Source: Azonexus sp.
GTDB taxonomy: Bacteria; Pseudomonadota; Gammaproteobacteria; Burkholderiales; Rhodocyclaceae
Assembly (NCBI GenBank): GCA_031274715.1
Contig: JAISPT010000061.1
Location: 1 to 36,750 of the forward strand
Direction: 5' to 3'
DNA: 36,750 nt
Shown here: positions 1-8,385 of the stretch, piece by piece
Position numbering within the stretch: the stretch's first letter is position 1
How the letters are laid out: each line of letters starts with the position of its first letter
Position numbers and translations under genes: made by a program
Notes under the pieces: generated by a model
Told to the model about the DNA's origin: nothing
The model's input: the letters and a program-made list of their open reading frames with translations, nothing else
Databases searched by the model: none

Positions 1-1059
1 TATCGCGCCGGCATCAAGTCCGGCGACCTGATCTTCAAGCTCGACGAAACACCGGTCAAGGGCCTGACCCTGACCGATGCCGTCAAGAAAATGCGCGGCA
101 AGCCGAAGACCCCGATCAAGCTGACCATCCTGCGCAAGGGCGAGGCCAAACCGCTAGAAATCACCCTAATCCGCGAAGTCATCAAGGTGCAGAGCGTCAA
201 GTCCAAGCTGGTCGAACCGGGCTACGGCTGGATTCGCATCACCCAGTTTCAGGAGAACACCGTCGCCGACCTGGCTAAGCATATCGGCAACCTGTACAAG
301 GACAGCAACGGCAAACTGAACGGCCTGGTGCTCGACCTGCGCAACGACCCGGGCGGCCTGCTCAACAGTGCCATCGGTGTTGCCGCCGCCTTCCTGCCGC
401 CCGATGTCAAGGTCGTCTCGACCGACGGCCGTACCGAGGACGCCAAGCAGGAATTCCTCGCCCGGCCACGCGACTACCTGCGTGGCACCCGCGAAGACCC
501 GTTGCGCGGCCTGCCGATCGACATCAAGCAGGTACCGCTGGTGGTGCTGGTCAACAGCGGCTCGGCCTCGGCCTCGGAAATTGTTGCCGGCGCCCTGCAG
601 GACCACAAGCGGGCGGTGATCATGGGCACCCAGACCTTCGGCAAAGGTTCCGTGCAATCGGTCGTACCGCTGCCGGGTAACACCGCCATCAAGCTGACCA
701 CGGCCCGCTACTACACGCCGGAAGGGCGCTCGATCCAGGCCAAGGGCATCGTCCCCGACATCGTCGTCGAAGAAACCGCCGACGGTAACGTATCGACCAT
801 CGGCCGCATCCGCGAGGTCGACCTCGAACGCCACTTGAACAACGACCGCGAGAAGGAAGAGGCGCCACCGCGCAGCGAAGCCAAGCCGGCCGCGACAAAG
901 CCGACCAACGGCAAGCCGGGCAAGGACAAGAGTGGCAAGGAAGAGGACGAAGAAAGCATGCCGCAACGCCTGGAGTACGCCAGTGCCGGCGATTACCAGT
1001 TCCAGCAGGCGCTGAATCTGCTCAAGGGTCTGCAAATCATGCAGCACAAGCCGAAGTAG
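1..1059 (+). CDS. ctpA: C-terminal processing peptidase (S41 family), 5'-truncated
   Basis: The reading frame is open from base 1, so the N-terminus (signal peptide and start of the PDZ domain) lies outside the window; 352 residues remain. The first ~55 residues are the end of a PDZ domain (AGIKSGDLI). The S41 core follows, with NSGSASASE containing the presumed nucleophile Ser190 (window numbering) and FGKGS containing the general base Lys215. Their 25-residue spacing matches the Ser/Lys dyad of Prc/CtpA. The tail (about 270–310) is a Lys/Glu/Pro-rich low-complexity linker before a short conserved end. Such proteases cut periplasmic or envelope proteins near their C-termini. It lies upstream of a moeB-type gene on the same strand, an arrangement I associate with betaproteobacteria. 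Family assignment is firm; the substrate is unknown. Confidence 0.95.
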   Translation, partial: YRAGIKSGDLIFKLDETPVKGLTLTDAVKKMRGKPKTPIKLTILRKGEAKPLEITLIREVIKVQSVKSKLVEPGYGWIRITQFQENTVADLAKHIGNLYKDSNGKLNGLVLDLRNDPGGLLNSAIGVAAAFLPPDVKVVSTDGRTEDAKQEFLARPRDYLRGTREDPLRGLPIDIKQVPLVVLVNSGSASASEIVAGALQDHKRAVIMGTQTFGKGSVQSVVPLPGNTAIKLTTARYYTPEGRSIQAKGIVPDIVVEETADGNVSTIGRIREVDLERHLNNDREKEEAPPRSEAKPAATKPTNGKPGKDKSGKEEDEESMPQRLEYASAGDYQFQQALNLLKGLQIMQHKPK

Positions 1060-1132
1060 TCAGTGTGCTGCCCCGTAAATGGCTGCCCAATGAAATTGAT
1101 AAATTCACGTTTACGGCAAGGCACAAAGTGCA

Positions 1133-1152
1133 GCGATACCGGGCGGTATCGC
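1133..1152. repeat. Perfect 8-bp hairpin in the ctpA downstream gap
   Basis: GCGATACC and GGTATCGC are perfect inverted copies separated by GGGC. No T-run follows on either strand, so it is not a textbook terminator. The rest of the 1060–1240 gap shows no convincing gene; a 63-codon frame at 1063–1254 lacks a ribosome site and family resemblance. Confidence 0.4.
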
Positions 1153-1240
1153 GAGTATTTGCAACGCCGCCGCAGGCGTGAAGGACACGATTCATGTGCA
1201 GGTATTTGCGGGGTGGCACACTTAGTCACGGGGAGGAACG

Positions 1241-1642
1241 ATGACCAGCTCTGACCTGAACAAGAAACGCGAGATTTTGTTTTCCAAGTTCCCGCCCGGC
1301 CAGGTGCCGGAGGCGGCGGACGATCTGCGCCGCATGGACGAACTGGAAGTCGATGCCAGCTACGAGAAGCGCGTCATCGGTGTCGCCTACGATCTGCGCC
1401 AGCACACCCTGCGCGAACTCGACGAGCATCTGGTGGACAAGGGCTACCATCTCGACAACACGCTGATGACCAAGCTGACCCGGGCCTTGATCTATTACGT
1501 CGAGGACACCCAACTGCACAACATCGACGCGCCGGAAAAGCGCATCAAGCGCTCCGCGCAGGAAGCCTACATCAAAGCCTGGGAACACCACCCGCACGGC
1601 GACCATGACGATACGCCGCCGGAGTGGCGGGAGTACAAATAG
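1241..1642 (+). CDS. Small hypothetical protein, 133 aa
   Basis: The ATG is preceded by GGAGG at 1232–1236, four bases upstream, which supports the start. The product is a soluble, charged, probably alpha-helical protein without signal peptide or membrane segment. Visible points are an N-terminal KKREILFSKFPPGQ segment, a central stretch rich in Glu/Asp and Leu (DLRQHTLRELDEHLVDKGYH), and a His/Asp-rich end (HHPHGDHDD) that could bind metal. I do not recognise the family. GC content and codon style match its neighbours, so it looks native. It sits between ctpA and the moeB-type gene on the same strand and may be co-transcribed with them. No function is proposed. Confidence 0.75.
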   Translation: MTSSDLNKKREILFSKFPPGQVPEAADDLRRMDELEVDASYEKRVIGVAYDLRQHTLRELDEHLVDKGYHLDNTLMTKLTRALIYYVEDTQLHNIDAPEKRIKRSAQEAYIKAWEHHPHGDHDDTPPEWREYK

Positions 1643-1713
1643 TTGCCAAGTACCGCTTGCCGGTCGTCGGCAGCGACGTTTCGCCGTCCCACCGCCCGAC
1701 CCAAGATTCACCG

Positions 1714-2469
1714 ATGACCGACGAGCAGCTTCTTCGCTACAGCCGCCACATCCTGCTCAACGAACTGGGTATCGAGGGGCAGGAACGCATTCTCGCCACT
1801 CATGTGCTGGTCATCGGCGCTGGCGGTCTCGGTTCACCGGCAGCCCTCTATCTGGCCTCGGCCGGAATCGGCAAGATTACGCTGGTCGACGACGACAGCG
1901 TCGACTTCACCAACCTGCAAAGACAAATCCTGCACACCCAGGCGCGCGTCGGCATGGCCAAGGCCGAATCGGGACGGCAAGCGCTGCAGGCGATCAATCC
2001 CGAAATCGCTATCGTGCCGCTGCCGCAGCGCCTCGCCGGCGAAGTACTGGCAGCACAGGTAGCCAGCGCCGACCTAGTGCTCGACTGCACCGATAACTTC
2101 GCCACTCGCCACGCCATCAACCGTGCCTGCGTCCAACACAAGAAGCCGCTGGTATCTGGTGCCGCCATCCGTTTCGACGGTCAGATCAGCGTCTACGACC
2201 TGCGCCGCGCCGATGCCCCGTGCTACCACTGCCTGTTTCCCGAAGCCGCCGACGTCGAGGAGATGCGCTGCGCGGTCATGGGTGTTTTCGCTCCGCTGAC
2301 CGGCATCATCGGCACCATGCAGGCGGCCGAGGCGCTGAAGCTGGCGGCCGGCATCGGCGAGAGCCTGGCCGGTCGCCTGCTGCTGCTTGATGCGCTGAGC
2401 ATGGAATGGCGCAGCGTGCGCTTCGGCAAGGATCCAGCCTGCGCCGTCTGCGGCACGGGTGGGTCGTAA
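1714..2469 (+). CDS. moeB: MoeB/ThiF-family adenylyltransferase (E1-like)
   Basis: The 251-aa product is a complete E1-like enzyme of the HesA/MoeB/ThiF family. These enzymes adenylate the C-terminal Gly-Gly of a small sulfur-carrier protein (MoaD or ThiS). It shows the Rossmann nucleotide loop VLVIGAGGLGSPAALYLA near residues 30–47, DxxNLQRQ, and DCTDNFATR. Two CxxC pairs (Cys170/173 and Cys243/246) form the structural zinc site. Cys186 in EEMRCAVMG sits at the position of the conserved MoeB cysteine. I chose the ATG at 1714 because the product then begins MTDEQLLRYSRHI, the normal family N-terminus; the frame is open further upstream but that stretch is not conserved. MoeB versus ThiF cannot be decided: no thi or moa genes are adjacent, although mog lies 11 kb away. 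Confidence 0.88.
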   Translation: MTDEQLLRYSRHILLNELGIEGQERILATHVLVIGAGGLGSPAALYLASAGIGKITLVDDDSVDFTNLQRQILHTQARVGMAKAESGRQALQAINPEIAIVPLPQRLAGEVLAAQVASADLVLDCTDNFATRHAINRACVQHKKPLVSGAAIRFDGQISVYDLRRADAPCYHCLFPEAADVEEMRCAVMGVFAPLTGIIGTMQAAEALKLAAGIGESLAGRLLLLDALSMEWRSVRFGKDPACAVCGTGGS

Positions 2470-2617
2470 TTTTCCATTTCTGCTGCAAAAGCAAGACAGC
2501 GGAGTGTACAGCCCGCAGCAAGGGCTTTCTCTTGTGGAGCTTTCCCCAAGCATGATGGCATTTGCCTGAAAAACAGCTATTATGCTGCACTGTGTCAATG
2601 TCCCTTGAGGGCAGGCA

Positions 2618-3388
2618 GTGGCTAACGAAACTCTTCTCATTCATGCGGGATTGGCCGACAAATCCCGGAAAAACAGATGGCCGGCCCGGCTTGATTTGCT
2701 GCAAAGCAGCACCGGTCTTTTCCTGGCGCTTTTCATGTGGGCGCACATGGGTTTCGTCGCCTCGATTCTGCTGGGCGAGTCGGCCATGTGGACGATCACC
2801 AAGCTGTTCGAGGGCTATTTCTTCTTCGGCAAGAGTTATCCGTGGCTGGTGTCCTGCGTCGTCGGTTTCGTGGCGCTGGTATTCGTCGGGCACGCGCTCC
2901 TGGCGGTGCGCAAATTCCCGATCAACTACCGGCAGTGGCGTGCCATTCGCGCCCATACCAAAGTAATGCGCCATGAGGATTCCACCTTGTGGATATGGCA
3001 GGTCTACACCGGCTTCCTGTTGTTTTTTCTCGCTTCAGCGCATCTCTACCAGATGTTTTTCTGGCCGCAGAACATCGGCCCCTTTGCGTCATCCGACCGT
3101 ATGTGGAGCGACGGTTTGTGGCCGTTTTATCTGGTCATGCTACTGGCCGTGGAATTGCACGGCGGTATCGGCCTGTACCGGCTGACGGTCAAATGGGGCT
3201 GGCCGAACGCATCCCGCCAGACCTTGAAGAAAATGAAATGGGCGCTGACCGGATTTTTCCTGGTACTGGGGTTGGCGACACTGGGCGCCTACATGAAGAT
3301 CGGTTATGAGCACCGCGCCCATGCGGGAGAGCGCTATACGCCGGCCTGGGCAGTAGAGAAGGAAGCGCACCGGAGAGGCGGACAATGA
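2618..3388 (+). CDS. frdC: Fumarate reductase cytochrome b subunit (dihaem, Wolinella type)
   Basis: The 256-aa integral membrane protein has five predicted helices (about 30–52, 77–97, 122–146, 167–188, 208–226). It anchors the FrdAB dimer and carries electrons between menaquinol and the iron-sulfur chain through two haems b. His43, His92, His142 and His181 correspond, offset by one, to the four axial ligands of W. succinogenes FrdC (44, 93, 143, 182 as I recall them). Glu65 and Glu179 match the quinol-site Glu66 and the E-pathway Glu180. The start codon is GTG, with GAGG seven bases upstream (2607–2610); the resulting N-terminus MANETLL resembles the Wolinella protein. The stop overlaps the frdA start (ATGA). 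The 148-bp upstream gap holds a -10-like TATTAT at 2578–2583 without a good -35. Confidence 0.95.
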   Translation: MANETLLIHAGLADKSRKNRWPARLDLLQSSTGLFLALFMWAHMGFVASILLGESAMWTITKLFEGYFFFGKSYPWLVSCVVGFVALVFVGHALLAVRKFPINYRQWRAIRAHTKVMRHEDSTLWIWQVYTGFLLFFLASAHLYQMFFWPQNIGPFASSDRMWSDGLWPFYLVMLLAVELHGGIGLYRLTVKWGWPNASRQTLKKMKWALTGFFLVLGLATLGAYMKIGYEHRAHAGERYTPAWAVEKEAHRRGGQ

Positions 3389-5376
3389 AGACGTTCATGA
3401 CCGATGTGCTGGTGATTGGCGGCGGCCTGGCCGGCTTGCGAATGGCCATTGCGGCCCGCAAGCGCGGGCATGAAGCCGTGGTGCTCTCGCTGGTTCCGGC
3501 CAAACGGTCGCATTCGGTCGCCGCCCAGGGCGGCATGCAGGCCTCGCTGGCCAATGTCACTAAGGGTATCGGCGATAGCGAGGACGTGCACTTTGAGGAT
3601 ACGGTGCGCGGCAGCGATTGGGGCGCTGATCAGCTCGTCGCCCGCATGTTCGTCAACACCGCCCCCAAGGCAGTACGCGAACTGGCGGCCTGGGGCATGC
3701 CCTGGAGCCGGGTGCGCGGCGGCGATCATGAAGTCGTCATCAATGAACAGAGAGTCACCCTCACCGAGCGCGCCGAGGCACACGGCCTGATCGCGCAACG
3801 CGACTTCGGCGGCACCAAGAAATGGCGCACCTGCTACGCGGCGGATGGAACCGGGCATGCCATGCTTTACACCACTACGAATCAGGCGATTCGTCATGGC
3901 ATCGAGGTGCATGAGCGCGCCGAGGCAGTGGCCCTGATCCATGACGGGGAACGCTGTTACGGCGCGGTAGTGCGCAATCTCGTGTCCGGTGAGTTGATCG
4001 CCTATCTCGCCAAGGCCACGGCGATTGCCACCGGCGGCGCCGGGCGGCTCTACCATGTCACGACCAACGCGGTGATCTGCGATGGCTCGGGCCACGCGAT
4101 AGCGCTGGAAACCGGCATCGCGCGCCTGGGCAACATGGAGCCCGTGCAGTTTCACCCGACTGGAATTTTCCCGGCGGGCATTCTCGTCACCGAGGGTTGC
4201 CGGGGTGACGGCGGTTTGTTGCGGGACGTGAATGGCGACCGCTTCATGCCGAATTACGAGCCGGAAAAGAAAGAACTCGCCTCACGCGATGTCGTTTCAC
4301 GGCGCATGGAAGAACACATCCGCGGCGGCATGGGCGTGCACTCGCGCTTCGGGACGCACCTGTGGCTGGACATCACCCTGCTCGGCCGGCGGCACATCGA
4401 GCACAACCTGCGCGAAGTGAAGGAAATCTGCCAGTACTTCCTCGGCATCGACCCGGCCGAGAAATGGATTCCCGTGCGTCCGGCGCAGCATTACACGATG
4501 GGCGGCATACGCACCGACCACACTGGTCAGTCACCCTGGCTCAAGGGGCTGTTCGCGGCGGGCGAGGCGGCCTGCTGGGATCTGCACGGCTTCAACCGGC
4601 TGGGCGGCAACTCCGTGGCCGAAACCGTGGTCGCCGGCATGATCGTCGGCGAATTCATCGCCGACTTCTGCGACAAGCCGGAAAACGACGCTCCATTCCC
4701 GCTCACGCTGGCGCGCGAGTTCGTGCAGCGCGAAGAGGCGAAGCTCGCCGCCATCCTTGACGGCGACGGACACGAAAACCCATTTCAGCTATGCACCGAG
4801 ATGCAGCACATCATGACCCGCCACGTCGGCATTTTCCGCAACGGCGATGAACTGCTCGACGGGATCGCGCATCTGCAGCGTTTGCTGGAACGGAGCGCCA
4901 ATATCGGCGTTTCCGGCAAATCACGCGCCGCCAATCCCGAACTGGTGGCAACCTATCGCATCCGACGCATGCTCAAGCTGGCGTTGATCATCGCGCAAGG
5001 CGCTTATTTGCGCACCGAGAGCCGGGGTGCGCATTTCCGCGAGGATTTCCCGCGCCGCAACGACCAGGAATGGCTGAAACGCACGCTGGCTTTCTGGCCG
5101 GATGAGGCGGCCGGTATGCCGAGTTTTGAGTACGAACCGCTTGATGTCATGAAAATGGAACTGCCGCCGGGTTGGCGCGGTTACGGCGCGAAAGACTATA
5201 TCGACCACCCGGACACACCGCGCCGTCAACAGGAAGTGGATGCTACCCGTAGCCGCATGGAGGGGCAGGGTCGCTTCGCTGTCCAGGAAGCCCTGATGCC
5301 TTTTTCCGATAAATTGCCTGCCTCGCTGACGGGGCGCAACGAACGGCTCGATGAGCCGCTGGAGACCTCGCGATGA
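3385..5376 (+). CDS. frdA: Fumarate reductase flavoprotein subunit
   Basis: The 663-aa flavoprotein interconverts fumarate and succinate in the complex with FrdB and FrdC. Near the N-terminus are the dinucleotide loop VIGGGLAGLR and KRSHSVAAQGG, whose His43 is the covalent FAD attachment residue. Arg301, in ASRDVVSRR, falls exactly at the number of the catalytic proton-shuttling Arg of W. succinogenes FrdA. HPTG, the HYTMGGI segment and the GEAACWDLHGFNRLGGNS block are also present. No Tat signal is seen, so the subunit faces the cytoplasm. It overlaps frdC by ATGA upstream and frdB by ATGA downstream, indicating translational coupling. From sequence alone, net direction (fumarate reduction or succinate oxidation) cannot be fixed; similarity to the Wolinella enzyme favours fumarate respiration or fermentation. 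Confidence 0.96.
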   Translation: MKTFMTDVLVIGGGLAGLRMAIAARKRGHEAVVLSLVPAKRSHSVAAQGGMQASLANVTKGIGDSEDVHFEDTVRGSDWGADQLVARMFVNTAPKAVRELAAWGMPWSRVRGGDHEVVINEQRVTLTERAEAHGLIAQRDFGGTKKWRTCYAADGTGHAMLYTTTNQAIRHGIEVHERAEAVALIHDGERCYGAVVRNLVSGELIAYLAKATAIATGGAGRLYHVTTNAVICDGSGHAIALETGIARLGNMEPVQFHPTGIFPAGILVTEGCRGDGGLLRDVNGDRFMPNYEPEKKELASRDVVSRRMEEHIRGGMGVHSRFGTHLWLDITLLGRRHIEHNLREVKEICQYFLGIDPAEKWIPVRPAQHYTMGGIRTDHTGQSPWLKGLFAAGEAACWDLHGFNRLGGNSVAETVVAGMIVGEFIADFCDKPENDAPFPLTLAREFVQREEAKLAAILDGDGHENPFQLCTEMQHIMTRHVGIFRNGDELLDGIAHLQRLLERSANIGVSGKSRAANPELVATYRIRRMLKLALIIAQGAYLRTESRGAHFREDFPRRNDQEWLKRTLAFWPDEAAGMPSFEYEPLDVMKMELPPGWRGYGAKDYIDHPDTPRRQQEVDATRSRMEGQGRFAVQEALMPFSDKLPASLTGRNERLDEPLETSR

Positions 5377-6119
5377 GCGACAACGCCGCGCCCCGCCAGT
5401 ATCGCCACCTGAAGCTCAACGTCCTGCGCTACGACCCGAGGAATCCCGCAGCAAAGCCGCACATGCAGGAATACCGGATCGAAGAGGCCGACAGCATGAC
5501 GCTGTTCATCGCCCTCACCGAAATCCGCGAACATCAGGATTCGACCCTGCAATTCGATTTCGTCTGCCGGGCAGGCATCTGCGGCAGTTGCGCGATGATG
5601 GTCAATGGCCGTCCGCAGCTGGCCTGCCGTACGTTGACCCGCGATTTGCCCGACGAAATCACGCTGGCGCCGCTGCCATTCTTCGAGTTGATTGCCGATC
5701 TTTCGGTGCGAACCGGCAAATGGATGCGCGGCATGAGCGAGCGTCTGCAAACCTGGCTGCACACGCAGGAGCACGAAGCCGATCTCTGCCGCATCGAAGA
5801 ACGCATGGATCCTGATCTTGCCGAGCAAATCTACGAACTCGACCGCTGCATCGAGTGCGGCTGCTGTATTGCCGCCTGCGGAACAGCGCAGATGCGCAAG
5901 GACTTCGTCGGCGCGGTCGGTTTCGGCAAAATCGCGCGCTTCCGGCTCGACCCGCGCGATACCCGCACGGACGACGATTATTACGAACTGATCGGCGACG
6001 ATACCGGCGTGTTCGGCTGTATGTCGCTGCTCGCCTGCCATGACGTGTGCCCCAAATCGCTGCCGCTGCAAACGCAGATCGCGTTCCTGCGGAGAAAGAT
6101 GGCAGCCCAAGGGCTATAG
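5373..6119 (+). CDS. frdB: Fumarate reductase iron-sulfur subunit
   Basis: This 248-aa protein carries three clusters between FrdA and FrdC. Cys65, 70, 73 and 85 bind the [2Fe-2S] centre. Cys159, 162 and 165 with Cys226 would bind [4Fe-4S], and Cys169, 216 and 222 [3Fe-4S]. All eleven positions sit eight residues after those I recall for W. succinogenes FrdB, so the cofactor set is intact. The segment VFGCMSLLACHDVCPK near the C-terminus is nearly the Wolinella motif. The start overlaps the frdA stop (ATGA). It is the last gene of the frdCAB operon. Downstream there is a hairpin at 6140–6163 without a T-run. Confidence 0.96.
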   Translation: MSDNAAPRQYRHLKLNVLRYDPRNPAAKPHMQEYRIEEADSMTLFIALTEIREHQDSTLQFDFVCRAGICGSCAMMVNGRPQLACRTLTRDLPDEITLAPLPFFELIADLSVRTGKWMRGMSERLQTWLHTQEHEADLCRIEERMDPDLAEQIYELDRCIECGCCIAACGTAQMRKDFVGAVGFGKIARFRLDPRDTRTDDDYYELIGDDTGVFGCMSLLACHDVCPKSLPLQTQIAFLRRKMAAQGL

Positions 6120-6374
6120 TTGGCCGATGCTGAACCAAGCCATCGTCAAGGCATCGACGATGGTGGCCGCTACCCTCCGTAGCTTTCCCTTTCCCAGCGC
6201 AAGCTACTTTGCCGCTGACGACAACGCTTGAAAAAGGGGAAATAGAAATCCGATGCTGACCCCGCTGGTGGTTATGATAGGCAAGTGTGGATGCCCTGCT
6301 TGGGGCGACATCGAATTTCGCCTATTCCCAGAAAATCAAAAGCGATGCCATTTTTTGGTGAGGAGTTGCCGATC
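6120..6374. other. Gap after frdB: hairpin and boundary of an AT-rich insert
   Basis: CCATCGTC (6140–6147) and GACGATGG (6156–6163) form an 8-bp stem that could end or stabilise the frd transcript, but no U-tract follows. Base composition falls towards the right. The left arm of a 13-bp inverted repeat (CGATGCTGACCCC) is at 6251–6263. No gene is supported here. Confidence 0.5.
6360..6365 (+). promoter_or_regulatory. Ribosome binding site deciding the start of the AT-rich gene
   Basis: GAGGAG lies nine bases before the ATG at 6375. This favours that start over the in-frame GTG at 6285 and ATG at 6345. Confidence 0.6.
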
Positions 6375-7025
6375 ATGACCAGTTGGAAAAACCCCGCGGT
6401 TTCTTTTCAAGAGGTTCAGAAATTTCCCATGTCATGGGCCAGCATTGGACTTCCCCTCGCTATTCTCGTTGTCGTATGGCTTCCCGCCATAATGAATTAT
6501 GAGGTTGTCTTGTGGTTTCTGCTACGGAATGGTAACAGTGTCGGCTTTGGTTTCTACGGGTTTATTTTAATCTGGCTCACGGTTTCCACATTATTACTCG
6601 GGATCATCATTTCCCCATTTTACGGGAAAATGACCACGGAAATTAACCAAGGCGGTTTGTATATTGATTATTTCCCATTCCACCTTCCTCTGCGCTTTCC
6701 ACTTCGCAGGAAAATTTCCATAGAAAACATTGCACTAATCGAGATTACAACCTACAAATCGAATAGATACACCAGTTACCCGATTACCTACGTTGCTGGT
6801 GGCAAACAGTTCCATGGCATTGTGTACGATACAAATCAGTACACAGTAAAATGCAGTGGTAAAGGAGTGAGGTTAAAATTTTCTGAGTTAAAATCCTTTG
6901 CAAGCAGACTCCAATCCATTTTCTTGCCTTCCCAAGATATCCTCATAGGGTCACAAAAACCCCAGGAACTTGCATACGCCATTCAACAACTTGTTCCTAA
7001 TTGCAAGATTTCCAAAGCATATTAA
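6375..7025 (+). CDS. Hypothetical membrane protein, 216 aa, probably acquired
   Basis: The protein begins MTSWKNPAVSFQEVQKF and has two predicted membrane helices, about 23–43 and 52–80. A cytoplasmic beta-rich domain follows, including NQGGLYIDYFPFHLPLRFP and ISIENIALIEITTYKS. The layout resembles small bacterial PH-like-domain membrane proteins, but I do not recognise the family with confidence. The gene is AT-rich, uses A/T-ending codons and is bracketed by inverted repeats, all unlike its neighbours, which points to horizontal acquisition. The open frame extends upstream to 6285, but the ribosome site favours 6375. It is on the same strand as frdCAB but 255 bp away, so a functional link is not implied. 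Confidence 0.7.
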   Translation: MTSWKNPAVSFQEVQKFPMSWASIGLPLAILVVVWLPAIMNYEVVLWFLLRNGNSVGFGFYGFILIWLTVSTLLLGIIISPFYGKMTTEINQGGLYIDYFPFHLPLRFPLRRKISIENIALIEITTYKSNRYTSYPITYVAGGKQFHGIVYDTNQYTVKCSGKGVRLKFSELKSFASRLQSIFLPSQDILIGSQKPQELAYAIQQLVPNCKISKAY

Positions 7026-7281
7026 TCGCCCGGCAATCAAGAATGGTCTGAATACCCTGGGGTCAGCATCGATTTAATTTTCCACTCATCTTGCATTCCA
7101 TCAGAATCCGAACCCGATTTGCTTTTTCATCCATTAACCGCCCTTCATTCGCTGGCCACCCTCGCTTCGGTAACGCTCGACGCACACCAGTCATGGCACT
7201 GACTTTGTCTTCGAATCCTCACTGCACAATGGCATGCTTTGATTATCAATGAATCGAGACTCATCTTTTCAGCAATCGGCA
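7026..7281. other. AT-rich gap between the acquired gene and ribD
   Basis: It contains the right inverted-repeat arm (7059–7071) and a small AGTCA...TGACT palindrome near 7190. I see no supported gene or terminator; a 71-codon minus-strand frame at 7145–7360 overlaps ribD and is not credible. The ribD transcript runs into this region with no obvious stop hairpin. Confidence 0.4.
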
Positions 7282-8385
7282 CTACACCGCCGGTAACGGC
7301 CGGGCGAGCAGCCGGATATCCGCGCCGACTTGGCGCAAATCGCGGATTTGCAGCGGCCATTTGCCGTCCAGACGCTCCAGTTCGGGCAGGTTGAACAGGC
7401 CGGCGGCGGCGTGGCCGAGCAGGCAGGGCGCCAGGTAGAGCAGCAGTTCGTCGACCAGCCCCGCCCGCAGCAGCGAACCATTGAGCTTAAACCCGGCCTC
7501 GGCATGGATTTCGTTGACGCCGCGCCGGCCCAGTTCGGCTAGCAGTTCGGCCAGATCGACCTTGCTTTCGGCGTTGGGCAGGATCACGACTTCCGCCCCA
7601 GCTGCTTGCAAGGCAACCATTTTCGCGGCGTCGGCCACGGCTCCAGCTACCAGTACCGGCCCACCACCCTGCAAGATGCGGGCGGTCAGCGGCGTTTCCA
7701 GTCGGCTATCGACGATGACCCGCAGCGGCTGGCGCGGCGTGTCGACCTCGCGCACGTTGAGTTGCGGATCGTCGTCGCGCACCGTGCCGATGCCGGTCAG
7801 GACAGCGCAGGCCCGCGCCCGCCAGCGCTGACCGTCGCGCCGCGCCTCCGGACCAGTGATCCATTGGCTGGCGCCATTGTTCAGCGCCGTCTTGCCGTCC
7901 AGGCTAGCGGCCGCCTTCAGGCGCAGCCACGGCCGGCCACGCGTCATGCGCGAGACGAAGCCGATATTCAGTTCACCTGCCTCGCTCTCCAGCAGACCAC
8001 AGGCTGTCTCGATCCCGACCGCCTGCAAACCCGCCAGGCCACGACCGGCGACCAGCGGATTGGGATCGCGCATCGCAGCAACAACGCGCGCCACACCGGC
8101 GGCGATTAGCGCCTCGGTGCAGGGCGGCGTGCGCCCGTGGTGGCTGCACGGCTCCAGCGTCACATAGGCAATGGCACCGCGTGCCCGCTCGCCAGCGGTA
8201 CGCAAGGCATGGATTTCGGCATGCGGCCCGCCGGCCTTCTCGTGCCAGCCCGTGCCGACGACTTCACCGGACGGTGCAACCAGCACGCAACCAACGCGCG
8301 GATTGGGACTGGTCGTCCATAAGCCGCGCTCGGCCAGTTGCAATGCCTGCGCCATCCAGCGATGGTCGGCAGCGGTAAAGCTCAT
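7282..8385 (-). CDS. ribD: Riboflavin biosynthesis bifunctional deaminase/reductase
   Basis: The 367-aa protein has the two RibD domains. Residues ~1–145 form a zinc deaminase with the HAE motif (GGPHAEIHALR) and PCSHHGRTPPC. Residues ~150–367 form the reductase, with the LRLKAAASLDGKTA segment and a C-terminal AGLVDELLLYLAPCLLG block. It performs the second and third steps after GTP cyclohydrolase II in riboflavin synthesis. Its start overlaps the nrdR stop (ATGA), so the two are translationally coupled. No ribE/ribB gene follows; the downstream neighbour is the AT-rich acquired segment on the other strand. Confidence 0.96.
   Translation of the reverse strand: MSFTAADHRWMAQALQLAERGLWTTSPNPRVGCVLVAPSGEVVGTGWHEKAGGPHAEIHALRTAGERARGAIAYVTLEPCSHHGRTPPCTEALIAAGVARVVAAMRDPNPLVAGRGLAGLQAVGIETACGLLESEAGELNIGFVSRMTRGRPWLRLKAAASLDGKTALNNGASQWITGPEARRDGQRWRARACAVLTGIGTVRDDDPQLNVREVDTPRQPLRVIVDSRLETPLTARILQGGGPVLVAGAVADAAKMVALQAAGAEVVILPNAESKVDLAELLAELGRRGVNEIHAEAGFKLNGSLLRAGLVDELLLYLAPCLLGHAAAGLFNLPELERLDGKWPLQIRDLRQVGADIRLLARPLPAV

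Larger units (their letters stand above)
6251..7071. repeat. AT-rich segment bounded by 13-bp inverted repeats
   Basis: CGATGCTGACCCC at 6251–6263 and its exact complement GGGGTCAGCATCG at 7059–7071 bracket the hypothetical membrane-protein gene. Similarity continues outward imperfectly for about another ten A/T-rich bases on each side (roughly 6238–6263 against 7059–7083). The interior is clearly poorer in G+C than the flanking frd and rib genes. No transposase is encoded. This is seen directly; that it is a mobilised unit is inference. Confidence 0.6.

Noticed and set aside
1063..1254. 63-codon frame after ctpA
   Set aside because: It has no ribosome site, shows no recognisable features and overlaps the start of the next gene.
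6251..7071. Considered as a third integron cassette
   Set aside because: Its ends are a 13-bp inverted repeat. No G|TTRRRY core or attC-like site was found.
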